This document shows, piece by piece, positions 1 through 12,740 of a stretch of 64,000 bases of DNA. Position 1 is the first letter of the stretch, and the number at the start of each line of letters is the position of its first letter. The DNA lies in assembly GCF_026212465.1 (NCBI RefSeq), contig NC_080059.1, forward strand, positions 19,008,401-19,072,400, given 5' to 3'. The DNA is from Amaranthus tricolor (taxonomy: Eukaryota; Streptophyta; Magnoliopsida; Caryophyllales; Amaranthaceae). Both the position numbers and the translations under genes were made by a program. The notes under the pieces are model-generated. The model saw nothing but the letters and a program-made list of their open reading frames with translations. It had not been told where the DNA came from and made no database searches.

Positions 1-3000
1 TTTTCAATTCTAACTACTTCAACACAATAATATATATCAAATAGTTTTGTGTGCAAAGTTTCATGCAAAACAAACCAATTTTGAGCTACTTTGTGCACGA
101 TATACCAAAAAAGCATAAAATTCCAAAAAATCACAACTTAACATGTAATTTCTAGCATATGACTATTATTTTCAATTCTAACCATTTCAACACATAATAT
201 ATACCAAATAGTATTGTGTGTCAAGTTTCGTGCAAAATAAACCAAGTTTGCGTTACTTAATGCGCAAAAGTGCCAAAAAAGCTTAAAAGCCCATAAAATC
301 GCTACTTAACACGTAATTTCTATCATATAAATATTATTTTTAATTCTTACCACTTCAAAACAATAATATAAACCAATTCGTGTTGTGTGCCATGTTTCGT
401 GCTAAACAAACCAAGTTTGATCATCTACTTTATGCGTGAAAGTGCTAAAAAAGCTTAAAAACCCATAACATCGCAACTTAGCACGTAATTTCTAGCATAT
501 GACTATTATTTTCAATTCAAATCACTTCAACACAATAATATAAACAAAATAGTGTTCTGTGCCAAGTTTCGAGCAAAATAAACCAAATTTGAGCTACTTT
601 ATGCACGATAGTGCCAAAAAAGCTTAAAAACCCATAAATCGCAACATAGCACGTAATTTCTAGGATATGACTATTATTTTGAATTCTAACCACTTCAACA
701 CATTAATATATACCAAATAGTGTTGTGTGTAAAGTTTTGTGCAAAACAAACCAATTTGGAGCTACTTTAAGCACGATATGCCAAAAACGCATAAAAATAA
801 AAAAAATCGCAACTTAACACGTAATTTCTAGCATATAACTATTATTCTCAATTCTAACCACTTCAACACAATAATATATACCAAATAGAGTTGTGTGCTA
901 AGTTTCGTGCAAAACAAACCAAATTCGAGCTACTTTATGCGCGAAAGTGCCAAAAAAGCTTTAAAAAGCTATAAAATCACAATCTTAACACGTAATTTCT
1001 AGCATATGACGATAAATTTCATTACTAACCACTTTAACACTATGATATATACCAAATAGTATTTTGTGCAAAGTTTCATGCAAAACAAACCAAGTTTTTG
1101 CTACTTTATGCGCAAAAGTGCAAAAAAAGCGTAAAAACTCAAAAAACGCAACTTAGTACGTAATTTCTAGCATATGACAATTATCTTCAATTCTAACCAC
1201 TTCAGCACAATAATATATACCAAATAGTGTTGTGTGGCACATTTTGTGCAAAACAAACCAATTTTGAGCCACTTTATGCGCGAAAGTGACAAGACTCTTA
1301 TAAACCCAGAAAATCGCAACCTAACATGTAATTTCTAACATATGACTATTATTTTCAATTCTAACCACTTCAACACAATAATATATATCAAATTGTGTTG
1401 TCTGCCAAATTTCGTGCAAAACAAACCAAGTTTGAGCTACTTTATGCTCGAAAGTGTCAAAAAAGCTTAATAACCCATAAAATCGCAACTTAGCACGTTC
1501 AAGCATATGACTATTATTTTTAATTGTAACCACTTGCGCACAATAATATATACCAAAATAGTGTTGTGAGACAAGTTTCGTGCAAATCAAACCAAGGTTG
1601 AGCATTTACTTTATGCGCGAAAGTGCCAAAAATGCTTAAAAACACATAAAATCGCAACTTAACACGTAATTTCTTGCATTTGACTATGATTTTCAATTCT
1701 AACCACTTAGACACATTAATAAACACCAAATAGTGTTGTGTGCAAAGTTTCGTGCAAAGCAAACCGAGTTTGAGCTACTTTATGCGCGAAAGTGCCAATA
1801 AAGCTTAAAAACCCATAAATCGCAACTTAGCACGTAATTTCTAGCATATGACTATTATTTTCAATTCTAACCACTTCAACACATTAATATATACCAAATA
1901 GTGTTGTGTGCAAAGTTTCGTGCAAAACAAACCAATTTTGGGCTACTTTTTGAACGAAATGCCAAAAAAGCATAAAAATCCAAAAAGTCGCAACTTAACA
2001 CGTAATTTCTAGCATATGACTATTATTTTCAATTCTAACCAATTCAAGACAATAATATATACCAAATAGTGTTGTGTGCCAAGTTTCGTGGAAAACAAAC
2101 CAAGTTTGAGCTACTTTATGCGAGAAAGTGCCAAAAATGCTTGAAAACCCATAAAATCGCAACTTCACACGTTATTTCTAGCATAAGACTATAATTTTCA
2201 ATTCTAACCACTATAACACTATAATATATACCAAATAGTATTATGTGCCAAGTTTTGTGCAAAACAAACCAAGTTTGAACTACTTTATGCGCGAAAGTGA
2301 AAAAAAAGCTGAAAACCTCAAAAAACGCAACTGAGTACGTAATTTCTAGCATATGAATATTATTTTCAGTTCTAACCACTTCAACACAATAATATATACC
2401 AAATAATGTTGTGTGCAAAGTTTCATAAAAAGAAAACCAATTTTGAGCTACTTTATGCACGATATGCCAAAAAAGCATAAAATTCTAAAAAATCGCAACT
2501 TAACTCGTAATTTCTATCATATGGATATTATTTTTAATACTTACCACCTCAAAACAATAATATCAACCAAATAGTGTTGTTTGCCAAGTTTCGTGCAAAA
2601 CAAACCAAGTTTGATCATCTACTTTATGCGTGAAAGTGCTAAAAAAGCTTAAAAACACATAACATCGCAACTTAGCACGTAATTTCTAGCATATGCCTAT
2701 TATCTTCAATTCTAATCACTTCAACACATTAATATATACCAAATAGTGTTGTGTGCAAAGTTTTGTGCAAAACAAACCAATTTTTGAGCTACTTTATGCA
2801 CGATATGCCAAAAACGCATAAAAATCAAAAAAATCGCAACTTAACACGTAATTTCTAGCATATAACTATTATTTTATATTCTATCCACTTCAACACAATA
2901 ATATATACCAAATAGTGTTGTGTGCCAAGTTTCGTGCAAAACAAACCAAGTTTGAGCTACTTTATGCGCGAAAGTGCCAAAAAAACTTAAAAACCCATAA

Positions 3001-6000
3001 AATCGCAACTTAACACGTAATTTCTAGCATATGACTATAATTTTAAATACTAACCACTTTAACACTATGATATATACCAAATAGTATTCTGTGCATAGTT
3101 TCGTGCAAAACAAACCAAATATTATCTACTTTATGCGCAAAAGTGCAAAAAAAGCGTGAAAAGTCAAAAAACGCAACTTAGTACGTAATTTCTAGCATAT
3201 GACAAATATTTTCAATTCTAACCACTTCAACACAATAATATATACCAAATAGAGTTGTGTGGCATGTTTTGTGCAAAATAAACCAAGTTTGAGCAACTTT
3301 ATGCGCGAAAGTGACAAGAAATCTTATAAACCCATAAAATCGCAACCTAACACGTAGTTTCTAACATATGACTATTATTTTCAATTCTAACCACTTCAAC
3401 ACAATAATATATACCAAATAGTTTTGTGTGCTAAGTTTCGTCCAAAACAAACCAAGTTTGAGCAACTTGATGTGCGAAAGTGCTAAAAAAGCTTAAAACC
3501 CAATAAAATCAGAACCTAACACGTAATTTCTTGCATATGACTATTATTTTCAATTCTAACCACTTCAACACAATAATATATATCAAATAGTGTTGTCTGC
3601 CAAGTTTCGGGCAAAACAAACCAAATTTTAGCTACTTTATGCACGATATGCCAAAAACGCATAAACATAAAAAAAATTGCAACATAACACGTAATTTCAA
3701 ACATATAACTATTATTTTCTATTCTAACCACTTTAACACAATAATATATACCAAATAGTGTTGTGTGCTAAGTTTCGTGCAAAACAAACCAAGTTTGAGC
3801 TACTTTATGCGCGAAAGTGCCAAAAAAACTTAAAATCCCATAAAATCGCAATTTAACACGTAATTTCTAGCATAGGACTATAATTTTAAATACTAACCAC
3901 TTTAACACTATGATATATACAAAATAGTATTTTGTGCAAAGTTTCGTGCAAATCAAACCAAATTTTTGCTACTTTATGCGCACAAGTGCAAAAAAAGCGT
4001 TAAAACTCAAAAAACGCAACTTAGTACGTAATTTCTAGCATATGACAAATATTTTCAATTATAACCACTTCAACACAATAATATATACCAAATAGTGTTG
4101 TGTGGCATGTTTTGTGCAAAACAAACCAAGTTTGAGCAACTTTATGCGCGAAAGTGACAAGAAATCTTATAAACCCAGATAATCGCAACCTAACACGTAA
4201 TTTCTAACATATGACTATTATTTTAAATTCTAAACACTTCAACACAATAATATATACCAAATAGTTTTGTGTGCTAAGTTTCGTGCAAAACAAACCAAGT
4301 TTGAGCAATTTTATGTGCGAAAGTGCCAAAAAAGCTTAAAAACCAATAAAATCACAACCTAACACGTAATTTCTTGCATATGACTATTATTTTCTATTCT
4401 AACCACTTCAACACAATAATATATATCAAATAGTTTTGTCTGCCAAGTTTCGTGCAAAACAAACCAAGTTTGAGCTACTTTATGCGCGAAAGTGCCAAAA
4501 AAGCTTAAAAACCTATAAAATCGCAACTTAGGACGTACAAACATATGACTATTATTTTTAATTGTAACCACTTGCGCACAATAATATACCAAATAGTGTT
4601 GTGTGCCAAGTTTCGTGTAAATCAAACCTAGTTTGAGCATCTAGTTTATGCGCGAAAGTGCCGAAAATGCTTAAAAACCGATAAAATCGCAACTTAGCAC
4701 GTAATTTCTTGCATATGACTATTATATTAAATTCTAACCACTTCAACACAATAATAAACACCAAATAGTGTTGTGTGACAAGGTTTGTGCAAAGCAAACC
4801 AAGTTTGAGCTAGTTTATGCGCGAAAGTGCCAATAAAGCTTAAAAACCCATAAAATCGCAACTTAGCACGTAGTTTCAAGCATATGACTATTATTTTCAA
4901 TTCTAACCACTTCAACACATTAATATATACCAAATAGTGCTATGTGCAAAGTTTCGTGCAAAACAAATCGCTACTTTATGCATGATATTCCAAAAAAGCA
5001 TAAAAATCCAAAAAATCGCAACTTAACACGTAATTTCTAGCATAAAACTATTATTTTCAATTCTAACCACTTCAATACAATAATATATTCGAAATAGTGT
5101 TGTGTGCCAAGTTTCGTGGAAAACAAACCAAGTTTGAGCTACTTTATGCGAGAAAGTGTCAAAAATGCTTGAAAACCCATAAAATTGCAACTTAACACGT
5201 AATTTCTAGCATATGACTATAATTTTCAATTCTAACCACTATAACACTAGAATATATACCAAATCGTATTCTGTACCAAGTATCGTGCAAAACAAACCAA
5301 GTTTGAGCTACTTTATGCGCGAAAGTGAAAAAAAAAGCTTAATAACTCAAAAAACGCAACTTAGTACGTAATTTCAAGCATATGACTATTATTTTCAATT
5401 TTAACCACTTCAACACAATAATATATACCAAATAGTGTTGTGTGGCATGTTATGTGCAAAACAAACCAAGTTTGAGCAACTTTATGAGCGCTAGTGACAA
5501 GAAAGTCTATAAACCCATAAAATCGCAACCGTACACGTAATTTATAACATATGACTATTATTTTCAATTCTAACCACTTCAACACAATAATATATACCAA
5601 ATAGTGTTGTATGCAAAGTTTCATGAAAAGCAAACCAAATAGTGTTGTTAGTTCTTACCACCTCAAAACAATAATCAAAACGCAACACGATATGCCAAAA
5701 AAGCATAAAATTCTAAAAAATCTAAACTTAACACGTAATTTCTATCATATGGATATTGTTTTTAGTTCTTACCACCTCAAAACAATAATATAAACCAAAT
5801 AGTGTTGTTTGCCAAGTTTCGTGCAAAATAAACCAAGTTTCATCATCTACTTTATGCGTGAAAGTGTTAAAAAAGCTTAAAAACCCATAACATCGCAACT
5901 TAGCACGTAATTTCTACCATATGACTATTATTTTAAATTCTAACCACTTCAACACAATAATATAAACCAAATAGTGTTCTGTGCCAAGTTTCGAGCAAAA

Positions 6001-8271
6001 TAAACCAAATTTGAGCTACTTTATGCGCGAAAGTGACAAACAAGCTTAAAAACCCATAAATCGCAACATAGCACGTAATTTCTAGCATATGACTATTATT
6101 GTCTATTCTAACCACTTCAACACAATAATATATATACCAAATAGTGTTGTGTGCCAAGTTTCGTGCAAAACAAACCAAGTTTGAGCTACTTTATGCGCGA
6201 AAGTGCCAAAAAAACTTATAAACCCATAAAATCGCAATTTAACACGTAATTTCTAGCATATGACTATAATTTTCAATACTAACCACTTTAACACTATGAT
6301 ATATTCCAAATAGTATTCTGTACAAAGTTTCGTGCAAAACAAACCAAGTTTTATCTACTTTATGCGTAAAAGTTCAAAAAAAGCGTGAAAAGTCAAAAAA
6401 CGCAACTTAGTACGTAATTTCTAGCATATGACAAATATTTTCAATTCTAACCACTTCAACACAATAATATATACCAAATAGTGTTGTGTGGCATGTTTTG
6501 TGCAAAACAAACCATGTTTGAGCAACTTTATGCGCGAAAGTGACATGAAATCTTATAAACCGATAAAATCGCAACCTAACACGTAGGTTCTAACATATGA
6601 CTATTTTTTTTAATTGTAACCACTTGCGCACAATAATATATACCAAATACTGTTGTGTGCCAAGTTTAGTGCAAAGCAAACCAAGTTTGAGCATCTACTT
6701 TATGCGCGAAAGTGCCGAAAATGCTTAAAAACCCATAAAATCGCAACTTAGCACGTAGTTTCTAGCATATGACTATAATTTTCAATTCAAACCACTTCAA
6801 CAAATTAATATTTACCAAATAGTGTTGTGTGCTAAGTTTCGTGCAAAGCAAACCAAGTTTGAGCATCTACTTTATGCGCGAAAGTGCTGAAAATGCTTAA
6901 AAACCCATAAAATCGAAACTTAGCACGTAATTTCTTGCATATGACTATTCTATTCAATTCTAACCACTTCAACACAATAATAAACACCAAATAGTGTTGT
7001 GTGCCAAAATTCGTGCAAAGCAAAACAAGTTTGAGCTAGTCTATGCGCGAAAGTGCCAATAAAGCTTAAAAACCAATAAAATCGCAACTTAGCACGTAGT
7101 TTCTAGCATATGACTATTATTTTCAATTCAAACCACTTCAACACATTAATATATACCAAATAGTGTTGTGTGCAAAGTTTCGTTCAAAACAAATCAATTT
7201 TGGGCTATTTTATGCACGATATGCCAAAAAAGCATAAAAATCCAAAAAATCGCAACTTAACACGTAAGTTCTAGCATATCACTATTATTTTAAATTCTAA
7301 CCTCTTCAATACAATAATATATACGAAATAGTGTTGTGTGCCAAGTTTCGTGGAAAACAAACCAAGTTTGATCTACTTTATGCGAGAAATTGCCAAAAAT
7401 GCTTGAAAACCCATAAAATTGCAACTTAACACGTAATTTCTATCATATGACTATAATTTTCAATTGTAACCACTATAACACTAGAATATATACCAAATAG
7501 TATTCTGTACCAAGTTTCGTGCAAAACAAACCATGTTTGAGCTACTTTATGCGCGAAAGTGAAAAAAAGCTTAAAAACTCAAAAAACGCAACTTAGTACG
7601 TAATTTCTAGCATATGAGTATTATTTTCAAAACAAACCAAGTTTGAGCAACTTTATGCGCGCAGTGAAAAGAAAGCCTATAAACCCATAAAATCGCAACC
7701 GTACATGTAATTTCTAACATATGACTATTATTTTCAATTCTAACTACTTCAACACAATAATATATACCAAATAGTGTTGTGTGCAAAGTTTCATGCAAAA
7801 CAAACCGATTTTGAGCTACTTTATGCACAATATGCCAAAAAAGCATAGAATTCTAAAAAATAATATAAACCACTTCAAAACAATTATATAAACCAAATAG
7901 TGTTGTGTGCAAGGTTTCGTGCAAAACAAACCAAGTTTGATCATCTACTTTACGCGTGAAATTGCTAAAAAAGCTTAAAAATCCATAACATCGCCACTTA
8001 GCACGTAATTTCTAGCATATGACTATTATTTTCAATTCTAACCACTTCAACACATTAATATATACCAAATAGTGTTGTGTGCAAAGTTTCGTGTAAAACA
8101 AACCAATTTTGAGCTACTTTATGCACGATATGCCAAAAATGCATAAAAATCAAAAAAACCGCAACTTAGCACGTAATTTCTAGCATATAACTATTATTTT
8201 CAATTCTAACCAGTTCAACACAATAATTTCTACCAAATTGTGTTGTGTGCCAAGTTTCGTGCAAAACAAAC
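1..8271. repeat. ~170-bp satellite array, left block
   Basis: Tandem monomers of about 169-170 bp. Each has the recognisable order GTAATTTCTAGCATATGACT, TTCAATTCTAACCACTTCAA, ATATATACCAAATAGTGTTG, GTTTCGTGCAAAACAAACC, CTACTTTATGCGCGAAAGTG and AAAATCGCAACTTAACACG. Several diverged monomer classes alternate, for example units with TTTGAGCAACTTTATGCGCG plus GACAAGAAATCTTATAAACC, units with ATGCACGATATGCC plus AAAACGCATAAAAAT, and units with TAGTATTCTGTGC. The minus strand opens short frames of 60-120 codons because monomers share stop-poor stretches; they shift frame at each unit and are not genes. The monomer length resembles many plant centromeric or pericentromeric satellites, but location is not shown here. 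The block ends exactly at the insertion point of a copia element. Confidence 0.97.
4020..8271. repeat. Large satellite segment A (first copy)
   Basis: About 4.2 kb of satellite that recurs nearly base for base at about 19860-23908. Idiosyncratic variants are shared by both copies, such as a monomer truncated at TATTATTTTCAAAACAAACC (7620 and 23427) and the irregular ATAATATAAACCACTTCAAA junction (7859 and 23667). The spacing between copies is ~15.84 kb in the left part and ~15.81 kb in the right part, so this copy is about 30 bp longer. It also keeps one monomer near 8010-8180 that the second copy lacks. The left boundary is approximate. Confidence 0.88.
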
Positions 8272-9760
8272 TGTAGACTCAATTAGGAACGGGAACAGCA
8301 ACAAGAGGGGGGGTGAATTGTTGTTGTTACTAGTTTAAGCGTTTTTGCCCTGTTTTTGCGGAATTGAATAAAATAAATAAAGCTTAAACTTAGAGCGAAA
8401 TAATTAAAAGAGACAAACGATTTTTACGTGGAAACCTTCTAGGCCTAAATAGAAGGAAAAACCACGACCCCTCGGGATTTCTAAATTCTCCACTATGTTT
8501 AAGGCAACTCGTTACAATTACATTAAACATCTTACTTCACTCGAAGCGCATCAACTAGGCCAACTCTTCTCTCTCAAATTGCTTCACTCAAAGCAACAAA
8601 CTTAGCTTCACTAAAAGCTAATTCTCACCACTAGCTTCACTAGAAGCTTTCTCCTTAGCTTTACTCAAAGCTAATCTCTTCTCTAGCTTCATTAAAAGCT
8701 ATCTAATTTCCCCCTTAGACTCACCCGAGTCTAATTACAAATTCTCTCAAAAACCCTTACAAAAGGATAATAATTCTCTAAAAATAAAATCAATGAGTTG
8801 CACAAGAAAATATATAAATTAATTGGCATTTATAAAACAAAATTTTCTTGTAAAAATTCTCCCATAGTTACGTATGATTTAATGGCTCATACTAAGGCGA
8901 GTTTTGAAGAATAACCGAGTCTCTTATTTATAGAGCTAAAATCCCTAAGAATAAGGAATATTCCAATCCATTATCCCATTATCAAAAGATCATGGGAGTA
9001 ATGTGGATTTTAATAACCAAGTCTTCCTACGGTTAATCTTAAAAATAGGCATTTAAAGTTGACCAATTCAAGCCCACGGTTATTTAGCAATAACCGCTGT
9101 CTTCTGTTCCCTTCAAGCAGCAGTTTCTTCAATAGCTGTTCCTGTTCCAGTACTAAACTGCTGGAACGTTTTTGCTATTAATAGAAACGGTTAATCATAG
9201 TGGGAATGGTTGCTTGCTAATTTTTAGGAATAAAAACCAGTTAAGAAGATAGCTAAGACTCATTCAACAACCACTAATTCTATTTTTAGTAAATCCAATA
9301 TTTACTAAAAATAGATCCTAAAATAAAGGATCTTAGAAAATAAGGACGTTAATTCATTTTATTTAAGAAAAACGATTTACCAATTAATTTTAATAAATTA
9401 CTACTGCAACAAATTAATTTTATTAAATACATTAACTAAAAATAATAATTAAAATATGATAACCAGAATTTTCAGTCAACGTAGTCAACCTTCAGCTCAG
9501 GAACAGTGTGCTGTCTCCAGACTTCAGTTTAGCTAGAACATCCAACTTGGGAACAGTAGATCTGCTGTCTCCATTTTACATCCCAAGCGATATACTTCTC
9601 CTAACATCAATTGAAACCTTTTGACATGTACGTTTCCATAAGCTAAGGCATAGGTACTATCAACGATCATAATCATAATCGGATATCGACCTGCACAATC
9701 TCTAAAAACATGTTTGCTTAAATAAAGTGTAGTCATCATCAAAACTCAAGAGGTCCAACA
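8272..9760 (-). repeat. 3' LTR of copia copy 1
   Basis: 1489-bp LTR, the downstream copy relative to the minus-strand element. It contains the hairpin cluster at 8535-8734, a TATAAATA box (complement of 8925-8932), and several GGGAACAG/CTGTTCCC octamers, including paired forms at 9500-9518 and 9549-9572. A 69-codon frame at 9533-9742 has an exact counterpart in the other LTR and no recognisable family; I treat it as chance. Confidence 0.95.
8535..8734. other. Cluster of short perfect inverted repeats in LTR
   Basis: At least seven stem-loop-capable palindromes lie in 200 bp: 8535-8546 (CTTC/GAAG), 8581-8594 (GCTT/AAGC), 8603-8620 (TAGCTT/AAGCTA), 8633-8648 (AGCTTC/GAAGCT), 8655-8674 (TTAGCTTT/AAAGCTAA), 8684-8701 (TAGCTT/AAGCTA) and 8715-8734 (TTAGACTC/GAGTCTAA). 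Loops are 4-6 bp. The cluster is downstream of the TATA box in transcription order, so it would lie in the transcribed leader. The same cluster is in the other LTR at 17229-17428. Confidence 0.85.
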
Positions 9761-9775
9761 AATTCCCCCTTTTTG
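9761..9775 (-). promoter_or_regulatory. Polypurine tract of copia copy 1
   Basis: The minus strand reads CAAAAAGGGGGAATT directly against the 3' LTR. This is the expected plus-strand primer site for reverse transcription. Confidence 0.9.
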
Positions 9776-10622
9776 ATGATGACAAACTTTTCAAACAAAC
9801 TTAAAAACAAAATAGAGTAAACCAATGTTGAAGAGTATGTTAGAGATCAAAACAACTCTACATTACTTAGTAAATTAACTCGTGACAATATAATTTACCA
9901 AGCATACATTAAAAACAAATTAACTCTATTAATTAGAATTATTTAAAATAACTTAAGCATAATCAAAACATCGGAAGTAGTTTATAACTTAAGATTTCAA
10001 ATAGAACTAAAACAAAACAAAACTTACCAAACAAAACTTAAAGCACTGTAAGAACTTTTATCATAGCATTCAAGTAATCATCAGAGCATATAAATCATAA
10101 CAATCAAAGTATGTATCTCAGTATGTATATCAGAGCTAAACTTATTACTAATCAAAGCTTAATTCAAATAAATCATCACATATAATCCAGTTCATATCAG
10201 AGCATGTATGAGCATGTATGCAGTAGTAAAACATATAGCATTCAGATCATAGAGCATAGCCACAGTCCTAATGTTCAACAGAATAAATGTATATCAGACT
10301 AAGCATACTCAAGCATTATTTAAGTTTGTGCCAAATATTCCCCCTTTTGACATCATTCAAAAAGAATTGGAGCAATCAAGCCACAGCACTAAACATATAG
10401 TTATAGTCAAAGAGAGAATAAGGATGCAAAAATTAAAAGCGAGTACCAATGAATACAAACATGATCAACAATGATGAAAATAACAGATATTAAGTAGCAC
10501 AAAAAGAAAATATGATTCAGTGTATTAAGCAGTACCCCAGCTGGTACAAAATGAAAAACATAAAAAGATTGTTTAATGAGAGTGATAGTTGCAACAAATA
10601 AGAAGGAATGAAAAAGGAGAAA
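9776..10622 (-). other. Non-coding region between ORF3 and 3' LTR, copy 1
   Basis: About 850 bp of AT-rich sequence with no credible gene. It holds a second polypurine tract at about 10337-10350 (minus strand AAAAGGGGGAAT), matching the multiple polypurine tracts known in Sireviruses. A run of loosely repeated short words (ATCAGAGCAT, CAGTATGTAT, GAGCATGTATG) lies at about 10075-10260. A 67-codon plus-strand frame at 10271-10474 has no recognisable feature. Confidence 0.7.
10337..10350 (-). promoter_or_regulatory. Second, internal polypurine tract of copy 1
   Basis: Minus-strand AAAAGGGGGAAT about 580 bp upstream of the LTR-adjacent tract. An equivalent repeated tract is present in copia copy 2 at about 58657-58668. 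Confidence 0.7.
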
Positions 10623-12250
10623 TTAAGTTGCAGGAGCTTCATCATAAACATATTCTGTCTCCACCTCTACTGTGTCCAGTTTGGCCCCTAAACGTGATTC
10701 CATTTGGTCCATTTGAGCAGATAGTGAGGCTATAGAGACACGAATTTCATCTTTAAACACAAGGAAGCTTGACTGCAAATCATTGAGTTTCAGGAGAATG
10801 GAGGTTAGAGGGTCAGTGGGAACTGTAGTGTCACCTAAACCTTGATGTGGTGAAGGGGGTACAGGTGATGGTGATGGTATAGGTGACTTAGGTGGTGAAG
10901 ATGGTCGTATTGGTGATTGTGGTGGTAATGGTTTATGGTATGACGGTGTGGCAGGTCTAGGTGAGGAAGGTTGGCTTGGTTATGCTGTTGTGTATGAGGT
11001 AGAGTCATCATCAATAACAACAACAGGTTTCTTTCCTTTAGAAGCTAGCGTTCTACTCTTCCTAGGGGTCAAACCAGGTGAAGAACCCTTCTCATTTTTC
11101 TTTTCTTCTTCCTCCACAGCAACCTTCACCAGTTCCTTCTCTACTTCCCCCTTACAAGAGTTTTCCTCCTGTTCTTCCTCCTTAGAATGCCCTTTTGCCT
11201 TCTCAGTGGCAGAGGGAACAGGCTCCTCCTGTTCCTCCTTGTTTACTTCCTCCTCCTCAACATTTTCTTCAACTTCTTCTTCTTCATTGGTGTCCTCTGA
11301 TTGTTCAAAAATGTTCTCAAGGGTCCCATTTTCAGTCTTAGGTGTAAATTTTTCAAACATTTTACACCCACTTTGTTGTTTGGACCCATGGGATAGTTTG
11401 GACCATCAAGAGGAACACCCAATTTCTTAAATATCCAGGTCAACAGTCCACCATACCCTAACACATTCCTTTTAAAAATACAATCATTTAAATGACAAAT
11501 CATTAAAGAAGGAAAATTAATCTTGATGTGGTTCGCCAGACAGTAGATTAACGTAGCATCTCTAAGACTAACCTCACTTCTTTTGGATGTGCGAGGCAAA
11601 ATGAATCTTCTTGCTATGTTGTACAACAGTTTGTGCATAGGTGATAGCACATTATGACTAACTTTTCCCTTTTTCTCATTCAACCCTAAAAACTTCCAAA
11701 CTGACTTCTCATTTATACTAGAAAAATTAATTTTTGACCCAACAACATATCTATCAAAACCAGTCAAGGGAACACCCAACCATCCTCCTAAAATCAGGTT
11801 ATTAAATTCAATTTTGATCCCCTTTACTTCACTAGTACAGAATCCATGGTCAAAAGAAAAATTTAAAGCAAACTCACGCATTAAGTTGGGATACATTGGG
11901 TTGCAACAGTGTTCTGCCATTAAAGATTCCCAACATTGATCTTGCAAAATGGCGTGAAATTGAGGAAAGAAATTAGATTCATACCATTGTTTGTCTAGCC
12001 CGAAACCAACAATCATTTCTTTGGATATCTCCTCAGCACTAACTGGAATAACAACTTTTGCCCTTTTTGAAGATAATTTCTTTACTGTAGAGTCCCTTTC
12101 TCTCTTTTTGGTTTCATGCACTCCAGAGGCAACCGGGGTTTCCTGTTGCTTTCTTGATGAGGACTCAGTTTCGGTAATGAGAGGTGTTGGATGGATGATT
12201 TGTAGAGGTTTGGGTTGCTTCATCTTTGGTGTTTGGTTCTTGGTTTTCAT
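10623..12250 (-). pseudogene. ORF3 (env-position ORF) of copia copy 1, broken
   Basis: The third ORF of the element, downstream of pol, homologous along its length to the intact 558-codon ORF3 of copy 2. I place the start at 12250, where MKTKNQ matches the start context of copy 2; an ATG at 12268 is also open. The N-terminus is basic and Pro/Ser-rich. A conserved globular region follows, with YPNLMREF, SHNVLSPMHKLLYN and YGGLLTWIFKK. That region resembles the putative plant transposon protein family found with Sireviruses (recognition from memory). The frame shifts between about 11300 and 11350, after which a Glu-rich stretch (11280 down to ~11080) continues in another frame. A TAA lies at about 10990. 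A Pro-rich segment and a coiled-coil-like tail with GAKLDTVEVETEY end at 10623. Function unknown; no transmembrane segment is obvious. Confidence 0.85.
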
Positions 12251-12740
12251 GGTGGTTTGAAAGTTCAAGAGAAAGAAAAACTAGGTTGAAGACGGTTTTG
12301 GGGGTTAAATGCAATTGATGATGAAGTGAAGGATTTGACTTGAGAGAGAGTATAAAATGCATGTGAGGGGACGTGTGTTTAGGTAATTCAAGTTCCTTAT
12401 TTAATTCGTGCATATGAACACAAAATGTGAAATGGAAACAGACGAATTTAGTGAAGAACTATGATGATTTAACTCCCACTTCTTAAAAAAATGCTGGATA
12501 AATATATATATTTAATATTATGAAGAAAAAATTTTTATGAAAATAAAAGATAAATGAAAATTTTATGCTACTACAATCTGATCAAATCAAACATGCAATC
12601 ATAAGAGCACTCACAGTATATACTTTTAAATAGTGCGTACCTGATTCTTTCAATAATTGATTTTTCAATCAAGATTTTTGTGGTTGATCGTCTTTTTCAA
12701 ATTTCCATTTTGTCTTTAAGGATCACATTTATCACTTACT
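12251..12740 (-). other. Spacer between pol and ORF3, copy 1
   Basis: About 490 bp, AT-rich, corresponding to 56195-56693 in copy 2. No gene is visible. ORF3 probably needs its own transcript or splicing, because pol ends with a stop before this spacer. Confidence 0.6.

Noticed and set aside
1321..8271. Many minus-strand frames of 60-120 codons with recurring HKVAQTWFVLHETW and YYCVEVVRIENNSHM peptides, here and throughout the other satellite blocks
   Set aside because: They are generated by a stop-poor stretch of the satellite; monomer length is not a multiple of three, so the frame changes at every unit, and no start or codon pattern is conserved.
9533..9742. 69-codon frame on the minus strand, repeated at 18227-18436
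   Set aside because: It lies inside both LTRs of copia copy 1 and is duplicated only because the LTR is; no homology or coding signature.
10948..11430. 160-codon Ser/Thr-rich frame on the plus strand
   Set aside because: Opposite-strand shadow of the Glu-rich part of ORF3; the homologous pair of ORF3 genes fixes the coding strand as minus here.
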